From Spyradenecus sp045634445 (lineage in GTDB: Bacteria; Verrucomicrobiota; Kiritimatiellia; RFP12; DVOR01): a DNA stretch of 27,871 nt. Below are positions 1 through 10,100 of this stretch, in pieces (within the stretch, counting starts at the first letter, position 1; every line of letters starts with the position of its first letter). Made by a program: the position numbers and the translations under genes. The stretch spans positions 1 to 27,871 of the forward strand of contig JAZRAG010000091.1 in NCBI GenBank assembly GCA_045634445.1, written 5' to 3'. Below the pieces are notes generated by a model, which saw nothing but the letters and a program-made list of their open reading frames with translations, searched no databases and was not told the DNA's origin.

Positions 1-3000
1 CGCATCACTTTTTCAAGCAATGCTTTGTAGTCGTCAACGACGTCAAATACAACCTTATCTGTACTAATTGCCTTGAAATGTTCGCGTGCACAGTGAATTT
101 TAGAGGCTTCAATTGGACGTAATTGAAGCGAGTTCATCGAACCTTTTGTTTCAGCAATAAAGTAAATATGCTTTACATTCTTTTCATAGAACGCAATCGC
201 CCAGTCTGGATTGTAATTGCCCACGGGTGTAGAAATACGGAACCCATTCGGCAACTTTACATAGACTGCAACTTCAGCTGCAGCATCTAATCGTTCTGCA
301 AACTTACGTTCTCCATCAGAATCATAAACCAAATGATCAAAAAGATGTTTCGTTGATTTAACAGCGTTCACATCCAATCGACCTTTAATCGTTGGCTCCG
401 TGAAAATATCCGTATCATACTTTTCATCAAGTACGTTGTATGTAATATGCTCAATGATTGCTGTTGCCTTCTCGTCATTAATCAACGCGCCAGCTTTAAC
501 AATAAATTCTTCTGGATTATCTTTGAACTGATCAAAGACCGTCTTCTGAATCCCTGTTAAAATTTGAATCACTGTTTTACGCGTTAATCCCGTTGCCTCA
601 ACTAATTTACCCACCAAGTCATATTTCACTCCACTATTTACGGCGATTTGACGCTTATGACTTTCTGATTCAGAAACCTTAAAACCCGTCCCAGCTTCTA
701 AATCGGCCTTAGAGGTAATATTCTCAAGCGTTCCCGATTTCACTGTAAAGTAAATCTTAGGCACTCGCAAATGAGCATCTAAGGTCGCAATTGACTTCTT
801 TACCAATTCATCCGTATCGAAATTAACCACATATACAGATTTTGAATTAATCCGACTCCACAACGCCTTAAACTCAGGCATCGCCAATTTATTAGGGTTA
901 ACCTTTACCTCAACATTATTACTGCGTGCATTTTCAGGTTGAATCGGTTTACCATCATAAACGCAATCCACAATATTCAAAATTGCAGACTCAAACAGAA
1001 CCAATTCTGTAGGTAAGACAATCGCCTGATTCTTCTTATCCGCATAATACTTATCCGTCAAGGCTCCTTGCTTGTCAATGTAGCCTGCACTACGCAACCC
1101 AAAGACAATCTCTGTTGCTATTTCTTCTGTAATGACATCTACATTTCCATTGGCATCTGTGACCTCTCTTCCCTTAAAGAGTGAGATAGTTACAGCCTTG
1201 GGACGATTTCCAATCGCATCTGCCAATTCGCTCTGCAATCCCTTTGCAAAGCTCTCATAACTTTCACTTGCAATAACCGTCAATATATTCACATTGTGAA
1301 CGTCATTGCCAAGCACGTGCGAATCCATGCGTTCACCTTCCTGATTCACGCACAAACGAAGCCCACGCCCGACCTCTTGACGCTTTCGCACATCACTGCC
1401 ACTCTGCTTCAACGTGCAAATCTGAAACACATTAGGATTATCCCAACCTTCTCGAAGCGCAGAGTGAGAAAAAATAAAACGAACAGGAGAGCGCTTTGGA
1501 CTTCTATCCAATAATAGCTCCTTGTTCTTCATAATCAAATCATAGGCATCAATATCATCCGAGGAAGTCTCTTTCTTACTGACCTTAGAATCAATCATCT
1601 TACCTTTCTTATCAACAGAAAAGTAACCTGCATGCGTTGCGTTTGGCGCTATCGCATTTAAGTATGCGTTATACAAATCATCCCCAAGTTCGCGTTGCAT
1701 GGTATTAAGAATGTCCGTATACTCTTCCTCAAAGATTTCTGCATAACGCCCATTGCACGCCTGCCCTGCCGCATCATAGACCTTATATTTTGCCACCTCA
1801 TCAATGAAGAAGAGCGAGAGCACCTTAATCCCGCGATGAAAGAGTTCGCGCTCACGCTGCAAATGCGACAAAATCGTTTCACGAATCTGAATACGACGCA
1901 ACTGCTCTTCGCTCACCTTACCAATGACATCGCCGGCATAAAGCTTAATCCCATTGATAAACTCAACCGAATCATCGCGCCCATCGATCGACTTAACCAC
2001 AAAACCATGTTTGTACTCATCCAGTTGCCCAGACTGTTCATACAAGTTAAAGCCTATCCACACCTTTGCAGATTTCTTCCGAATCCCTGTTGCACCTCTA
2101 AAGTCGAAATGCAATGTCGCCGTTGGATCTGCCTTCGAAAGATTAATACTTTCTAAATAGACATAGCTCTCCGTTGCCGTACTTCCACTCTCTGTAATTC
2201 CCTTTACGGCAATCTTCTTCACCAACCGCTTGTTGTACGCATCCATCGCATCTAACCGATAAATCATGTTATAAATGCTATCCGACTTATGCGTAGCAGA
2301 ATAACGAAGCGTCATTAAGGGATTGAACTCTTTCAGGCGGTCTTTTGTTTGAGTGCCCTCTACAGACTGTGGTTCGTCAATAATCACAATAGGATTCGTC
2401 TTCGCAATAATATCAATCGGTTTACGCGACCGAAACTCATCCAACTTCATATGAATGCGACGAGCGTCCTTGCCCTTCGCATTGAACGCTTGCGAGTTGA
2501 TAATCATCACATTTAACGCACTATCAGAGACAAAACCATGAATTTCCGTTAAGCGCGCAGAGTTGTAAATAAAGAAGCGAATCTTCTTCCCATACAATTC
2601 CGCAAAGTGCTCTTGCGTTACCTGAAACGACTTATACACACCCTCACGAATCGCCACACTCGGCACAACGATAATAAACTTACTCCAGCCATACTGCTTA
2701 TTCAGTTCATACATCGTCTTAATGTAAGTATAGGTCTTACCGACCCCCGTCTCCATCTCAATCGTGAGATTATAGCGCCCCTCTAACCGTGAAGAGGGCG
2801 CCAACAGATGCGCACGCTGAATCTTCTGAATGCGCTCTAAAATCACACTATCTGTCAATTCAGGCACAATCTTCGCATTTGACCATCCGGTAAAATCATC
2901 GTCAGTCAAACTCGCCTGATAAATACCATCACCACGGTCAATCATATACGACTGCGTTGCATAAGGTTGCCCTGCGAAAACATCAACCACCGCCTTCGCC

Positions 3001-3041
3001 GCATCCGCCTGGAACTTTTGCTGCTTAAATTGAAGCTTCAT
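1..3041 (-). CDS. res: Type III restriction enzyme Res subunit (3' end outside window)
   Basis: This is the ATP-dependent endonuclease subunit of a type III restriction-modification enzyme. With Mod it translocates or slides on DNA and cuts when the recognition sites are unmethylated. Reading the minus strand from the ATG at 3041 gives 1013 open codons with no stop before base 1, so only the last few residues are probably missing (family members are about 950-1050 aa). Walker A TGVGKT lies near residues 98-103 and the Walker B variant IIDEPQ, typical of Res proteins, near 219-224. A C-terminal PD-(D/E)XK nuclease site is visible as NPDWAI (Asp near 943) followed by AETKG (Glu-Thr-Lys near 962-964), so the enzyme looks catalytically intact. 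The start lies 11 bases after the mod stop, with an AAGG Shine-Dalgarno that overlaps that stop. It is the last visible gene of the six-gene operon. Confidence 0.93.
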   Translation of the reverse strand, partial: MKLQFKQQKFQADAAKAVVDVFAGQPYATQSYMIDRGDGIYQASLTDDDFTGWSNAKIVPELTDSVILERIQKIQRAHLLAPSSRLEGRYNLTIEMETGVGKTYTYIKTMYELNKQYGWSKFIIVVPSVAIREGVYKSFQVTQEHFAELYGKKIRFFIYNSARLTEIHGFVSDSALNVMIINSQAFNAKGKDARRIHMKLDEFRSRKPIDIIAKTNPIVIIDEPQSVEGTQTKDRLKEFNPLMTLRYSATHKSDSIYNMIYRLDAMDAYNKRLVKKIAVKGITESGSTATESYVYLESINLSKADPTATLHFDFRGATGIRKKSAKVWIGFNLYEQSGQLDEYKHGFVVKSIDGRDDSVEFINGIKLYAGDVIGKVSEEQLRRIQIRETILSHLQRERELFHRGIKVLSLFFIDEVAKYKVYDAAGQACNGRYAEIFEEEYTDILNTMQRELGDDLYNAYLNAIAPNATHAGYFSVDKKGKMIDSKVSKKETSSDDIDAYDLIMKNKELLLDRSPKRSPVRFIFSHSALREGWDNPNVFQICTLKQSGSDVRKRQEVGRGLRLCVNQEGERMDSHVLGNDVHNVNILTVIASESYESFAKGLQSELADAIGNRPKAVTISLFKGREVTDANGNVDVITEEIATEIVFGLRSAGYIDKQGALTDKYYADKKNQAIVLPTELVLFESAILNIVDCVYDGKPIQPENARSNNVEVKVNPNKLAMPEFKALWSRINSKSVYVVNFDTDELVKKSIATLDAHLRVPKIYFTVKSGTLENITSKADLEAGTGFKVSESESHKRQIAVNSGVKYDLVGKLVEATGLTRKTVIQILTGIQKTVFDQFKDNPEEFIVKAGALINDEKATAIIEHITYNVLDEKYDTDIFTEPTIKGRLDVNAVKSTKHLFDHLVYDSDGERKFAERLDAAAEVAVYVKLPNGFRISTPVGNYNPDWAIAFYEKNVKHIYFIAETKGSMNSLQLRPIEASKIHCAREHFKAISTDKVVFDVVDDYKALLEKVM

Positions 3042-3052
3042 AATAAACAACC

Positions 3053-4915
3053 TTACAGCACCTTTACACGTGTATCGGGAGCAAGTAACTTAAAGATTTC
3101 ACCCACGTTAATTTTTGCAGGACTATTAGCGAAGCTGCTATCACGGAAGACTGCACGGAGCGGCTGACGTTTAGCGATTGTCTTAATCACACTCTCTGGG
3201 ATATTCTCATCAAAACAAGCGATTAAGTCTCCCTCGTTATAAGTATGAACAGTATATCCTTCAATAGTTTCAGACGTATACGGCATAGAAAGTGGCAAAC
3301 CCCATTCAAGCAAACATCCAAAGAGCAAGTCTAAATCTGTGCGCTCCGCCTTAACATTAGACTCCATCCGTGACAACAAATCCTGTGAATACTCATCCGC
3401 AGCGTAATACACATCGTTCATATTGGTAGAATCAAGCTTCAGCACACGGAAGCCAACATCAATTGATGCATTAGGATTTTTGGATAGGATATTCTTTCCT
3501 GCGCGGCGAATACGTTCCTTACCAATTTCACAAATATTTTTATATCCAGCCTTGTATGCTTCAGACTTTTCATCCGTTTCTTCTGGCAACTGAACCATAA
3601 TAAACTTGCGGTTGCCCCCATCCTCTGTATTCAACTGCATTACTGCGTGTGCAGTGGTAGCAGAACCAGAAAAGAAATCTAAAACAATGCATTCATCCTT
3701 GCTATATAATTGTAAGCAACGTTTAAGTAAATCCACAGATTTAGGATAATCAAAATATGATTTACCATCAAATAATTGCATCAATTTCTTTGCCGCATCT
3801 TGCGAATGACCTACTTCTGTATATTTCCATATTGTCATAGGGGTCATTGTAGATTTTACTTCTGATGCAAATTTTTTAATAGAAGGCGCACTATTACCAT
3901 CAGGACCGAACCAAACTCGGTTATCCTTAATTAGTTCTTGGAATTTCTCTTTGCTATATAACCAACATCTACCTGATGAAGGTTCAACAACACGACCACT
4001 AGGAAGAGTAAAAGGATATACTTTATCTGGTATAGCAGGTCCAACGGTAGCATCTGCAGCTTTCCAAACTCCACGAGGGTCATTATCAGGGTTTTTGTAT
4101 CTATCAAGTGCTTCACTTGTTTTAGGAAGACCGTTACAGATAGCAGTCTCTATGTTTTTCGCATAGCAGATGATGTAGTCATGGCTTTCAGAAAAATGCT
4201 TTTTGAGATTTACAGGAGCATATGCACGTTCCCAAATAACCTGTGCAATAAAATTGCTACCACCAAAAACTTCATCACATATTTTTTTAAGGTTTTCTTG
4301 TTCGTTATCATCAATGGAAATAAAAATCGCTCCATCGTTCGATAAAAGGTTTCTCGCTAATGTTAAACGAGAATAAATCATTGAACACCAATCAGAATGG
4401 TATCTTCCATTACTTTCCGTATTCTTAAACATTCGATTGCCATCTTCATCAAACAGCCCCAAATCTTCGTTGTAATCCTCCATATCTTGTTTAAAATCAT
4501 CGCGATAGATAAAGTCATTGCCCGTGTTATACGGAGGGTCGATGTAAATCATCTTCACCTTGCCAAGATAACTCTCTTGGAGCAGTTTTAAAACTTCGAG
4601 GTTATCCCCCTCAATGTAAAGGTTCTCTGTTGTATCCCAATTGACGCTCTCTTCTTTGCAAGGGCGCAAGGTTTTGCGAATGGGCTTATTCACTTCTACC
4701 ATCGCAGCTTTCTTGCCCACCCATGTAAATTCATAAGCTTCACTTCCCTCAAGAACATCACTTGAAAGCATCTGCTTTAAGATTTCAAAGTTAATCGCTT
4801 TCTTGGGCTTACCGTCTTTACCAATGGTCTCCGTAACGCAATTGGGAAACAATGCACCAATTTTCTCAATGTTGCAAGCGGTCATATCCAACGATTCCAT
4901 ACGCATCTTTTCCAT
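3053..4915 (-). CDS. mod: Type III DNA methyltransferase Mod subunit
   Basis: This is the modification and specificity subunit of the type III system, expected to methylate adenine N6 on one strand of an asymmetric site. The 620-aa product has motif IV DPPYNTG at residues 126-132 and, after it, the AdoMet motif DFFSGSATTA near 413-422. That motif order marks a beta-class amino-methyltransferase. The N-terminus (MEKMRMES and FPNCVTET) matches the usual Mod start, which supports the ATG at 4915 even though the GAGG Shine-Dalgarno is only two bases upstream. The start overlaps the stop of the AlbA_2 gene by one base (TAATG). The stretch between the two motifs (about residues 215-400) is the expected target-recognition region and is much richer in A+T than the rest: bases 3721-3780 are about 25% GC by hand count, suggesting the specificity domain was exchanged. 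The recognition site cannot be read from the sequence. Confidence 0.95.
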   Translation of the reverse strand: MEKMRMESLDMTACNIEKIGALFPNCVTETIGKDGKPKKAINFEILKQMLSSDVLEGSEAYEFTWVGKKAAMVEVNKPIRKTLRPCKEESVNWDTTENLYIEGDNLEVLKLLQESYLGKVKMIYIDPPYNTGNDFIYRDDFKQDMEDYNEDLGLFDEDGNRMFKNTESNGRYHSDWCSMIYSRLTLARNLLSNDGAIFISIDDNEQENLKKICDEVFGGSNFIAQVIWERAYAPVNLKKHFSESHDYIICYAKNIETAICNGLPKTSEALDRYKNPDNDPRGVWKAADATVGPAIPDKVYPFTLPSGRVVEPSSGRCWLYSKEKFQELIKDNRVWFGPDGNSAPSIKKFASEVKSTMTPMTIWKYTEVGHSQDAAKKLMQLFDGKSYFDYPKSVDLLKRCLQLYSKDECIVLDFFSGSATTAHAVMQLNTEDGGNRKFIMVQLPEETDEKSEAYKAGYKNICEIGKERIRRAGKNILSKNPNASIDVGFRVLKLDSTNMNDVYYAADEYSQDLLSRMESNVKAERTDLDLLFGCLLEWGLPLSMPYTSETIEGYTVHTYNEGDLIACFDENIPESVIKTIAKRQPLRAVFRDSSFANSPAKINVGEIFKLLAPDTRVKVL

Positions 4916-5973
4916 TACTTTACCTCTTTAATTTTGTCTCGGGTTTTATATGCGACACGAATTCTTGAAAATTCATCCTGGTTAGTATTAAACTCTTTAA
5001 GTTTTTCTTTTAAAAATTGAAGCGCGAACTCCGAAAATTTATGAATTTTTCCATTTTTTGAAGTTGTGATTTCAAGATGATACTTTTTCGCTTCTTTCAA
5101 CTTGTAGTACCAAATCAAAGCATATAAATCTTGAGCTTTAATTTCTAACTTTTCTGCAAGTTGTTTCTGAATATATGGATGCGTTTCATCTGGATTTCCT
5201 TCTGGAACTGGAACTTCTTCTGCCAAATCAATATTTCCTGTGACCTTAATAACAGGAATCCCTTCTGTTTCATGAAAAGACCCCTCTTTAATAAATTTGG
5301 CCTTTTGTAACACCTTTGTCACAAGTTTTCGATCAAATGCAACATCAACACCATACGGAGTTGTTAATTTTCCGTTCGTGTAATTTACAATTCCTAAATT
5401 CGCAGTATTACTATCTCGAATTACTTCAATTAACCTAAGAAGCTTCTCTCTTTCTTTTGTCACACGTTCATTAATTAGGCAACTCATCTCGGCATACTTT
5501 ATTTTTTCCGTTCTTGCACGATATCGATAAAAAACATCTCCACTCGCTATTTTATCTCCTTCTTTTTGAGCAATTACAGGTTTATACTCTGCTTGCGATG
5601 TATAAATCCATCCAATTTTACATTCAACCTTATCACCTAAAGGATTATCTACCTCAATCATGAAAAAGCCACTTTCCCATTCAATTGCAGGCATAAAAAA
5701 TGAATTTATCGTTTCTGAAAACTGTTCTTGATTTAAACTATCAAAAGTGTTGTTTTTTAATCCTACGACTGTACGAGGATTATCCTTCACTCCAAAAATA
5801 ATATATCCTCCTTTGTTGTTAGCATACGCAGCCATTGTCTTTATGTATTTAGCCATATTACTTTTGTTATACGACTCTTTAAACTCAATCGAACTACTTT
5901 CTCGACTTTTTAAAATTCCAGTAGGACTTCTATTTTCAAGTATTTTACGAACATACTCTTCGTGTTTTTCCAT
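4915..5973 (-). CDS. AlbA_2 (Schlafen-type divergent AAA) domain protein
   Basis: This 352-aa protein begins with an AlbA_2-type domain. The signature is the SSIEFKES start near residue 25 and the MAAYANNKGGYIIFGVKD block near 44-62. Such domains occur in Schlafen-like nucleic-acid-binding or nuclease proteins and in putative regulators; the biochemical activity here is unknown. The rest is mostly charged and helical, ending in a Lys/Glu-rich stretch. A GTG at 5976 is in frame, but the ATG at 5973 sits eight bases after GGAG and is preferred. The start overlaps the DUF4391 stop, and the stop shares one base with the mod ATG, so translation is coupled on both sides. Sampled lines are about 27-40% GC, lower than the DUF4391 gene (about 45%), which suggests the gene joined the operon later. 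A role in sensing or regulating the restriction enzyme is inference only. Confidence 0.82.
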   Translation of the reverse strand: MEKHEEYVRKILENRSPTGILKSRESSSIEFKESYNKSNMAKYIKTMAAYANNKGGYIIFGVKDNPRTVVGLKNNTFDSLNQEQFSETINSFFMPAIEWESGFFMIEVDNPLGDKVECKIGWIYTSQAEYKPVIAQKEGDKIASGDVFYRYRARTEKIKYAEMSCLINERVTKEREKLLRLIEVIRDSNTANLGIVNYTNGKLTTPYGVDVAFDRKLVTKVLQKAKFIKEGSFHETEGIPVIKVTGNIDLAEEVPVPEGNPDETHPYIQKQLAEKLEIKAQDLYALIWYYKLKEAKKYHLEITTSKNGKIHKFSEFALQFLKEKLKEFNTNQDEFSRIRVAYKTRDKIKEVK

Positions 5974-6620
5974 CACATCTGCTCCAAAGTCTTCTTAAGC
6001 TGTTTCAATTCTTGATTCAGTTTGACCTGAATGTTCAACTGTTTTTCTTTGCGAATTTTGTTCTGTAGCGTGGCAATCTGCTGCAGCAGGTTCTTCCGTT
6101 GTTCCGCACGTTCAACAGACTCTTGAAGGCTTTCACCCTCTTTTTCTTGCAACGCTTCACCTGCAATTTGATACACTAAGTGTTCGTAAACCGCGTCTAA
6201 ATCCAAGCCTTCAACCGCTAATGGAAGTGTGTCTAACGTCATCCATTCTGTGTGGTAATAGGCATTCGGCTTAATCGTGACCTTTTTACCCTCGATCTCT
6301 TTATAAGCTGTCCATACTTGAACTTTCTCGTCAAATTCCAAGAGAAAGAGAATGTGATAGGGAATGCCTTGGTCGATGAGACGTAACACGACCTCATCTA
6401 ACACGCCTGTTTTCAGCTGGATCTCAAAGACTTCAATCTCGACAACCTCTTTCCCTGGCGCAAGATTCATCGTTGAGGATGCAATTTTGTTTCGCCACGT
6501 AATCGACTTCACTTGGTCCACAAACGCACGTTTGACATCAGCACGAACATCCAACTTCCCATAGAACTTCTCTTTAGGAATACGCTTATCAACAATGGTT
6601 GTCTTCGGAAGACCAATCAT
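5973..6620 (-). CDS. DUF4391 family protein
   Basis: This 215-aa protein resembles the DUF4391 family, which I recall being encoded next to SNF2-type helicases and type III-like Mod/Res pairs. Its function is not established. The N-terminal part is a mixed alpha/beta domain with a WRNKIAS block near residues 42-48 and an LLEFDEKVQVWTAY strand near 92-105. The last 50 residues (about 165-215), rich in Gln, Lys, Leu and Glu, are predicted as a coiled coil and could be an assembly surface. The ATG at 6620 follows an AGGAG Shine-Dalgarno and overlaps the SieB-like stop by four bases. Base composition matches the helicase rather than the two AT-rich neighbours, so it probably belongs to the ancestral core of the operon. 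The family assignment is from pattern memory and was not searched. Confidence 0.72.
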   Translation of the reverse strand: MIGLPKTTIVDKRIPKEKFYGKLDVRADVKRAFVDQVKSITWRNKIASSTMNLAPGKEVVEIEVFEIQLKTGVLDEVVLRLIDQGIPYHILFLLEFDEKVQVWTAYKEIEGKKVTIKPNAYYHTEWMTLDTLPLAVEGLDLDAVYEHLVYQIAGEALQEKEGESLQESVERAEQRKNLLQQIATLQNKIRKEKQLNIQVKLNQELKQLKKTLEQM

Positions 6621-7147
6621 TTAGCGTCTCCTGTAACATTCAATGCAAATTTCTTTTGAAGTTGCTTATTCTCTTTGATTAAGTTTCTCACCCATGGCTG
6701 AAGAAAATATTTAGCCATGGGACATATCGCAGATGTGACTTGTGATAGCCCTGTCAAAGAGATTACATTCTGATTGTATAAACCTGAAACTATTCCATTG
6801 TTCATAGAAAGTTCTAGTGTATTTGTAGGTTCTTTAAGAAAACGATTAATCAACTCAACTTCATTTTCTTCTAAACCATTAAGAAGCTTAACATATTTCT
6901 TTTTCTCTACATACTCTTTGAAAAGTCTGCAGACAAAACCCCCTAATGATTTAATAGGCAACAGTAACAAAATCGCAACAGAAACAAGGAAAACCACTCC
7001 GACCCAAAACCCATATTGGGACATAAACGCCCCCATACGAAGCGTTTGAATTACGTCATCTGAAACAATAAGTAAGAATCCACTCGCAAGAGCAAGCGCA
7101 CCCAAGATATGTGCTGGCAATTTTACAAAATCTAATAACGCTTTCAT
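6617..7147 (-). CDS. SieB-like (superinfection exclusion B family) membrane protein
   Basis: This 176-aa protein has two hydrophobic helices (about residues 9-29 and 45-65) followed by a charged cytoplasmic domain of roughly 110 residues. That layout and the LNGLEENEVELINRFLKE block near residue 89 resemble the superinfection-exclusion B family of prophages such as P22 and lambda, which interferes with infection by related phages. Here it is not in a prophage but in a restriction operon, overlapping the helicase stop and the DUF4391 start by four bases each. It has a strong GGAGG Shine-Dalgarno four bases before the ATG. The gene is AT-rich (6841-6900 is about 27% GC by hand count). An inner-membrane sensor or abortive effector role is inferred from family and context, not seen. 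Confidence 0.7.
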   Translation of the reverse strand: MKALLDFVKLPAHILGALALASGFLLIVSDDVIQTLRMGAFMSQYGFWVGVVFLVSVAILLLLPIKSLGGFVCRLFKEYVEKKKYVKLLNGLEENEVELINRFLKEPTNTLELSMNNGIVSGLYNQNVISLTGLSQVTSAICPMAKYFLQPWVRNLIKENKQLQKKFALNVTGDAK

Positions 7148-10100
7148 CTCTCCTCCGACTTAACCACCAAGAAACAAATCAATTCAAAATCATCCCAACC
7201 CGAAACAGTAGAAAGAAGTGCTGTTGTGCCGCCGGCACTAAAGAGGCTATCAATATCACTCTCATCCTTTGTTGCAATAATGGAAGAAATCGCCTCAGAG
7301 AGAAGTGAGGAGACTTCCGCCATATCACGCCCATCTTTTGTTTCTACATTAAACTTTTGACAAATGGCCTTAATCGGTTCCGTTTTTCCCTTACAGGCAA
7401 GACGCATGGTATCTAGTAATTGCTTTGGGTTGAGATAGTCGCAGAGAATTGAGCCGTCATCTCCAATGTAGACCATGTAAAAGGGATGAACTCGATTGAG
7501 ATGGTCAATATTAACACCATCATTGCGATTCTTTAAAACAAAAATGACACCTTCTTGTAAATCTTCGCTTGCAGGAACGACGGCATGTAAGCCAAGCGGT
7601 TTCTTCTTTAACGCTTCATGCGTTTTAATGTATTCAAGCAGGTCCAAGCGGAATTCATTTAGCCCCAAGTCCATAATGGAAACGCCACCCGACATCTCTT
7701 CAATATCAACAACCTCTTCCTGCAACTTCTTTAGCTGTAAAGTGCGGTATTCCAACTCTCCCTTTTCCTCTGGACTGATGATGTTGTCATCACCTGTAGA
7801 GGTCATCACCGAGATTTTCATACGCGTTTCTACGCGTGTCTTGAGATTGATATACTCGTCTAAATCCATGTCAGGCCAAAAGTTGACCAATTGGATGTAG
7901 GCATTTTTACTTCCGATACGATCCACACGCCCAAAGCGCTGAATGATGCGCACTGGATTCCAGTGAATATCATAGTTCACTAAATAATCGCAGTCTTGCA
8001 AGTTCTGACCTTCTGAAATACAGTCAGTTGCAATGAGAATATCAATCTCTTCCCTCTGTTGCGGCATCAAGACATCACGATTCTTTGAGATGGGCGAAAA
8101 ACAGGTTAAGATGTTGTTCAACGTACCACGCACACCCTTTAAGGTCGTTTGGCCATCAATCGTACCTGTAATAAGCGCAGTATTTAATCCGTACTTCTCT
8201 TTGACAAATCCACTTACCTGACGATAGAGATATTCCGCAGTATCAGAGAAGGCCGAGAAAATGAGAATTTTACGATTATTACCATTGAGCGGGTGTTCAA
8301 TCTTCGTTGAGACCAATTGCAACAACGCCTGTAACTTCGAATCGTGTTCAGGCGTGATGTCTGCCACCATTGCCGTCAGCAGAGTTAAGGTCTCAACATC
8401 TCGCCGTAATGCAACGCGCCAAGAGACATAGTCCATATCTGCAAGGTCAATTTTTACCTTCTTACCCACAGAGAAGAAGTCGGTATTCTGGTCATCCACA
8501 TCCCAATCGGCGACATCACCAATTTCATGAACTTCCAAAATGCCATCGGGAGCCGATTTCTTACGCTCAAAGAGGTCAATCGCAGAAATCGTCTTTTCAA
8601 TCTGCGTCTTAATACGGGCTAATGTCAATGCAAAGGAGTGAACTGAACTTTCCAAGCGCTTTAAGAGATTCACGCTCATCAATCGACGAATTCCCTCTTC
8701 TCGACCACGTTGCGTCAAGCCAGAGCCCTTATCATTCATCAATTTCTGATATTTCTCGCGTTTTGAGTCAAACAAATAAGCTGATGGCGTATAAATCTCC
8801 AGCCCTAACATCATAAGCTGTTCGTAAATCTCGTTATAGTTAATTGCGCCCTTTAAATCTGTCAAAGGCGGACGTACCGAAAGCGGCTTTAGGCGCTCTG
8901 GGAATTTCCCAATTTGCGCCGTATTGTAATATTTCTCAATATGTTTACGTGAACGCGCAATCGTAACACTATCCAAAACCTCAAAGAAGTCAAAATCAAG
9001 GCTCTTGAGTAAATTATCGGTTGTTCGTGCTTGTGCGGGTTGTTTACTCCACACATTAAAGGCACCTTGAGCTTGACGAAAGATTTCATCAATCGTCTTG
9101 CTCGTATTTAACTTTTGATTAATCTCGTCAGCACTTCCCTCATAAGCGAGTTGGAGCTGATTGCGTAAGTCATAAAAGCGATTATTAACAGGTGTTGCCG
9201 AAAGCATAAGCACTTTTGTCTTAACCCCAGCCTTAATCACCTTATTCATCAAGCGAAGATAACGATTCTCCTTCTTATCCTCTCCTGAAAGCACACCACC
9301 ATTACGGAAGTTATGTGATTCATCAATTACAACAAGATCATAATTACCCCAATTCAAACGATCCAAGTCAAGACCATTAGAGAGGCCAGACTCACGTGAA
9401 AGGTCCGTATGGAAGAGCACATCATAACGTAAGCGGTCACTTGCAATAGGATTATTAACGTAGTTGTCTTTGTACGTATTCCAGTTTGCCGCCAACTTCT
9501 TTGGACACAATACCAAAACGTTTTTATTGCGATTTTCGTAGTATTTAACCACCGCCAACGCCGTAAACGTCTTACCTAAACCGACAGAGTCCGCTAAAAT
9601 ACACCCGTTATACTGCTCCAACTTGTTAATAATCGCCAAAACAGCATCACGCTGAAAATCATACAGTAAATTCCAAATCTTACTCGCTTTAAAACCTGTC
9701 GCTTCGTTTGGAAGTAAATCTTCAGATAAATCCTTTAAAAACTCATTGAAGACGTGATATAGCGTCAAAAAGTAAATCTCTTCTGGCGCATTTTCATTAT
9801 AAATCGTCGCGACATGTTCGATCACTTGCTCAGTGACTGTGCGGAAAGAGTCTGAATTATTCCATAATTGATTAAATAACGTCGCGTATTGGCTACTTAG
9901 TTGCCCCGAGAGACGTTGTACAAAGTTATACGCATAATTCCCTCGTTCACACCCCAAGTCAGTCGTTGTAAAGGCATTAAACGGGAGATAAGAATAGGAT
10001 GATGAAGGTTCATCCACATGAATAAACCCTGGAACGATCTGATTCGTAATATTAGATTTGAATTCCGCCTTTTCACGAATCCAATCAGCACACTCTTTCG

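Noticed and set aside
6617..7147. Prophage remnant suggested by the SieB-like gene
   Set aside because: No integrase, structural, lysis or phage regulatory gene is present, and the gene is embedded by stop/start overlaps in the restriction operon.
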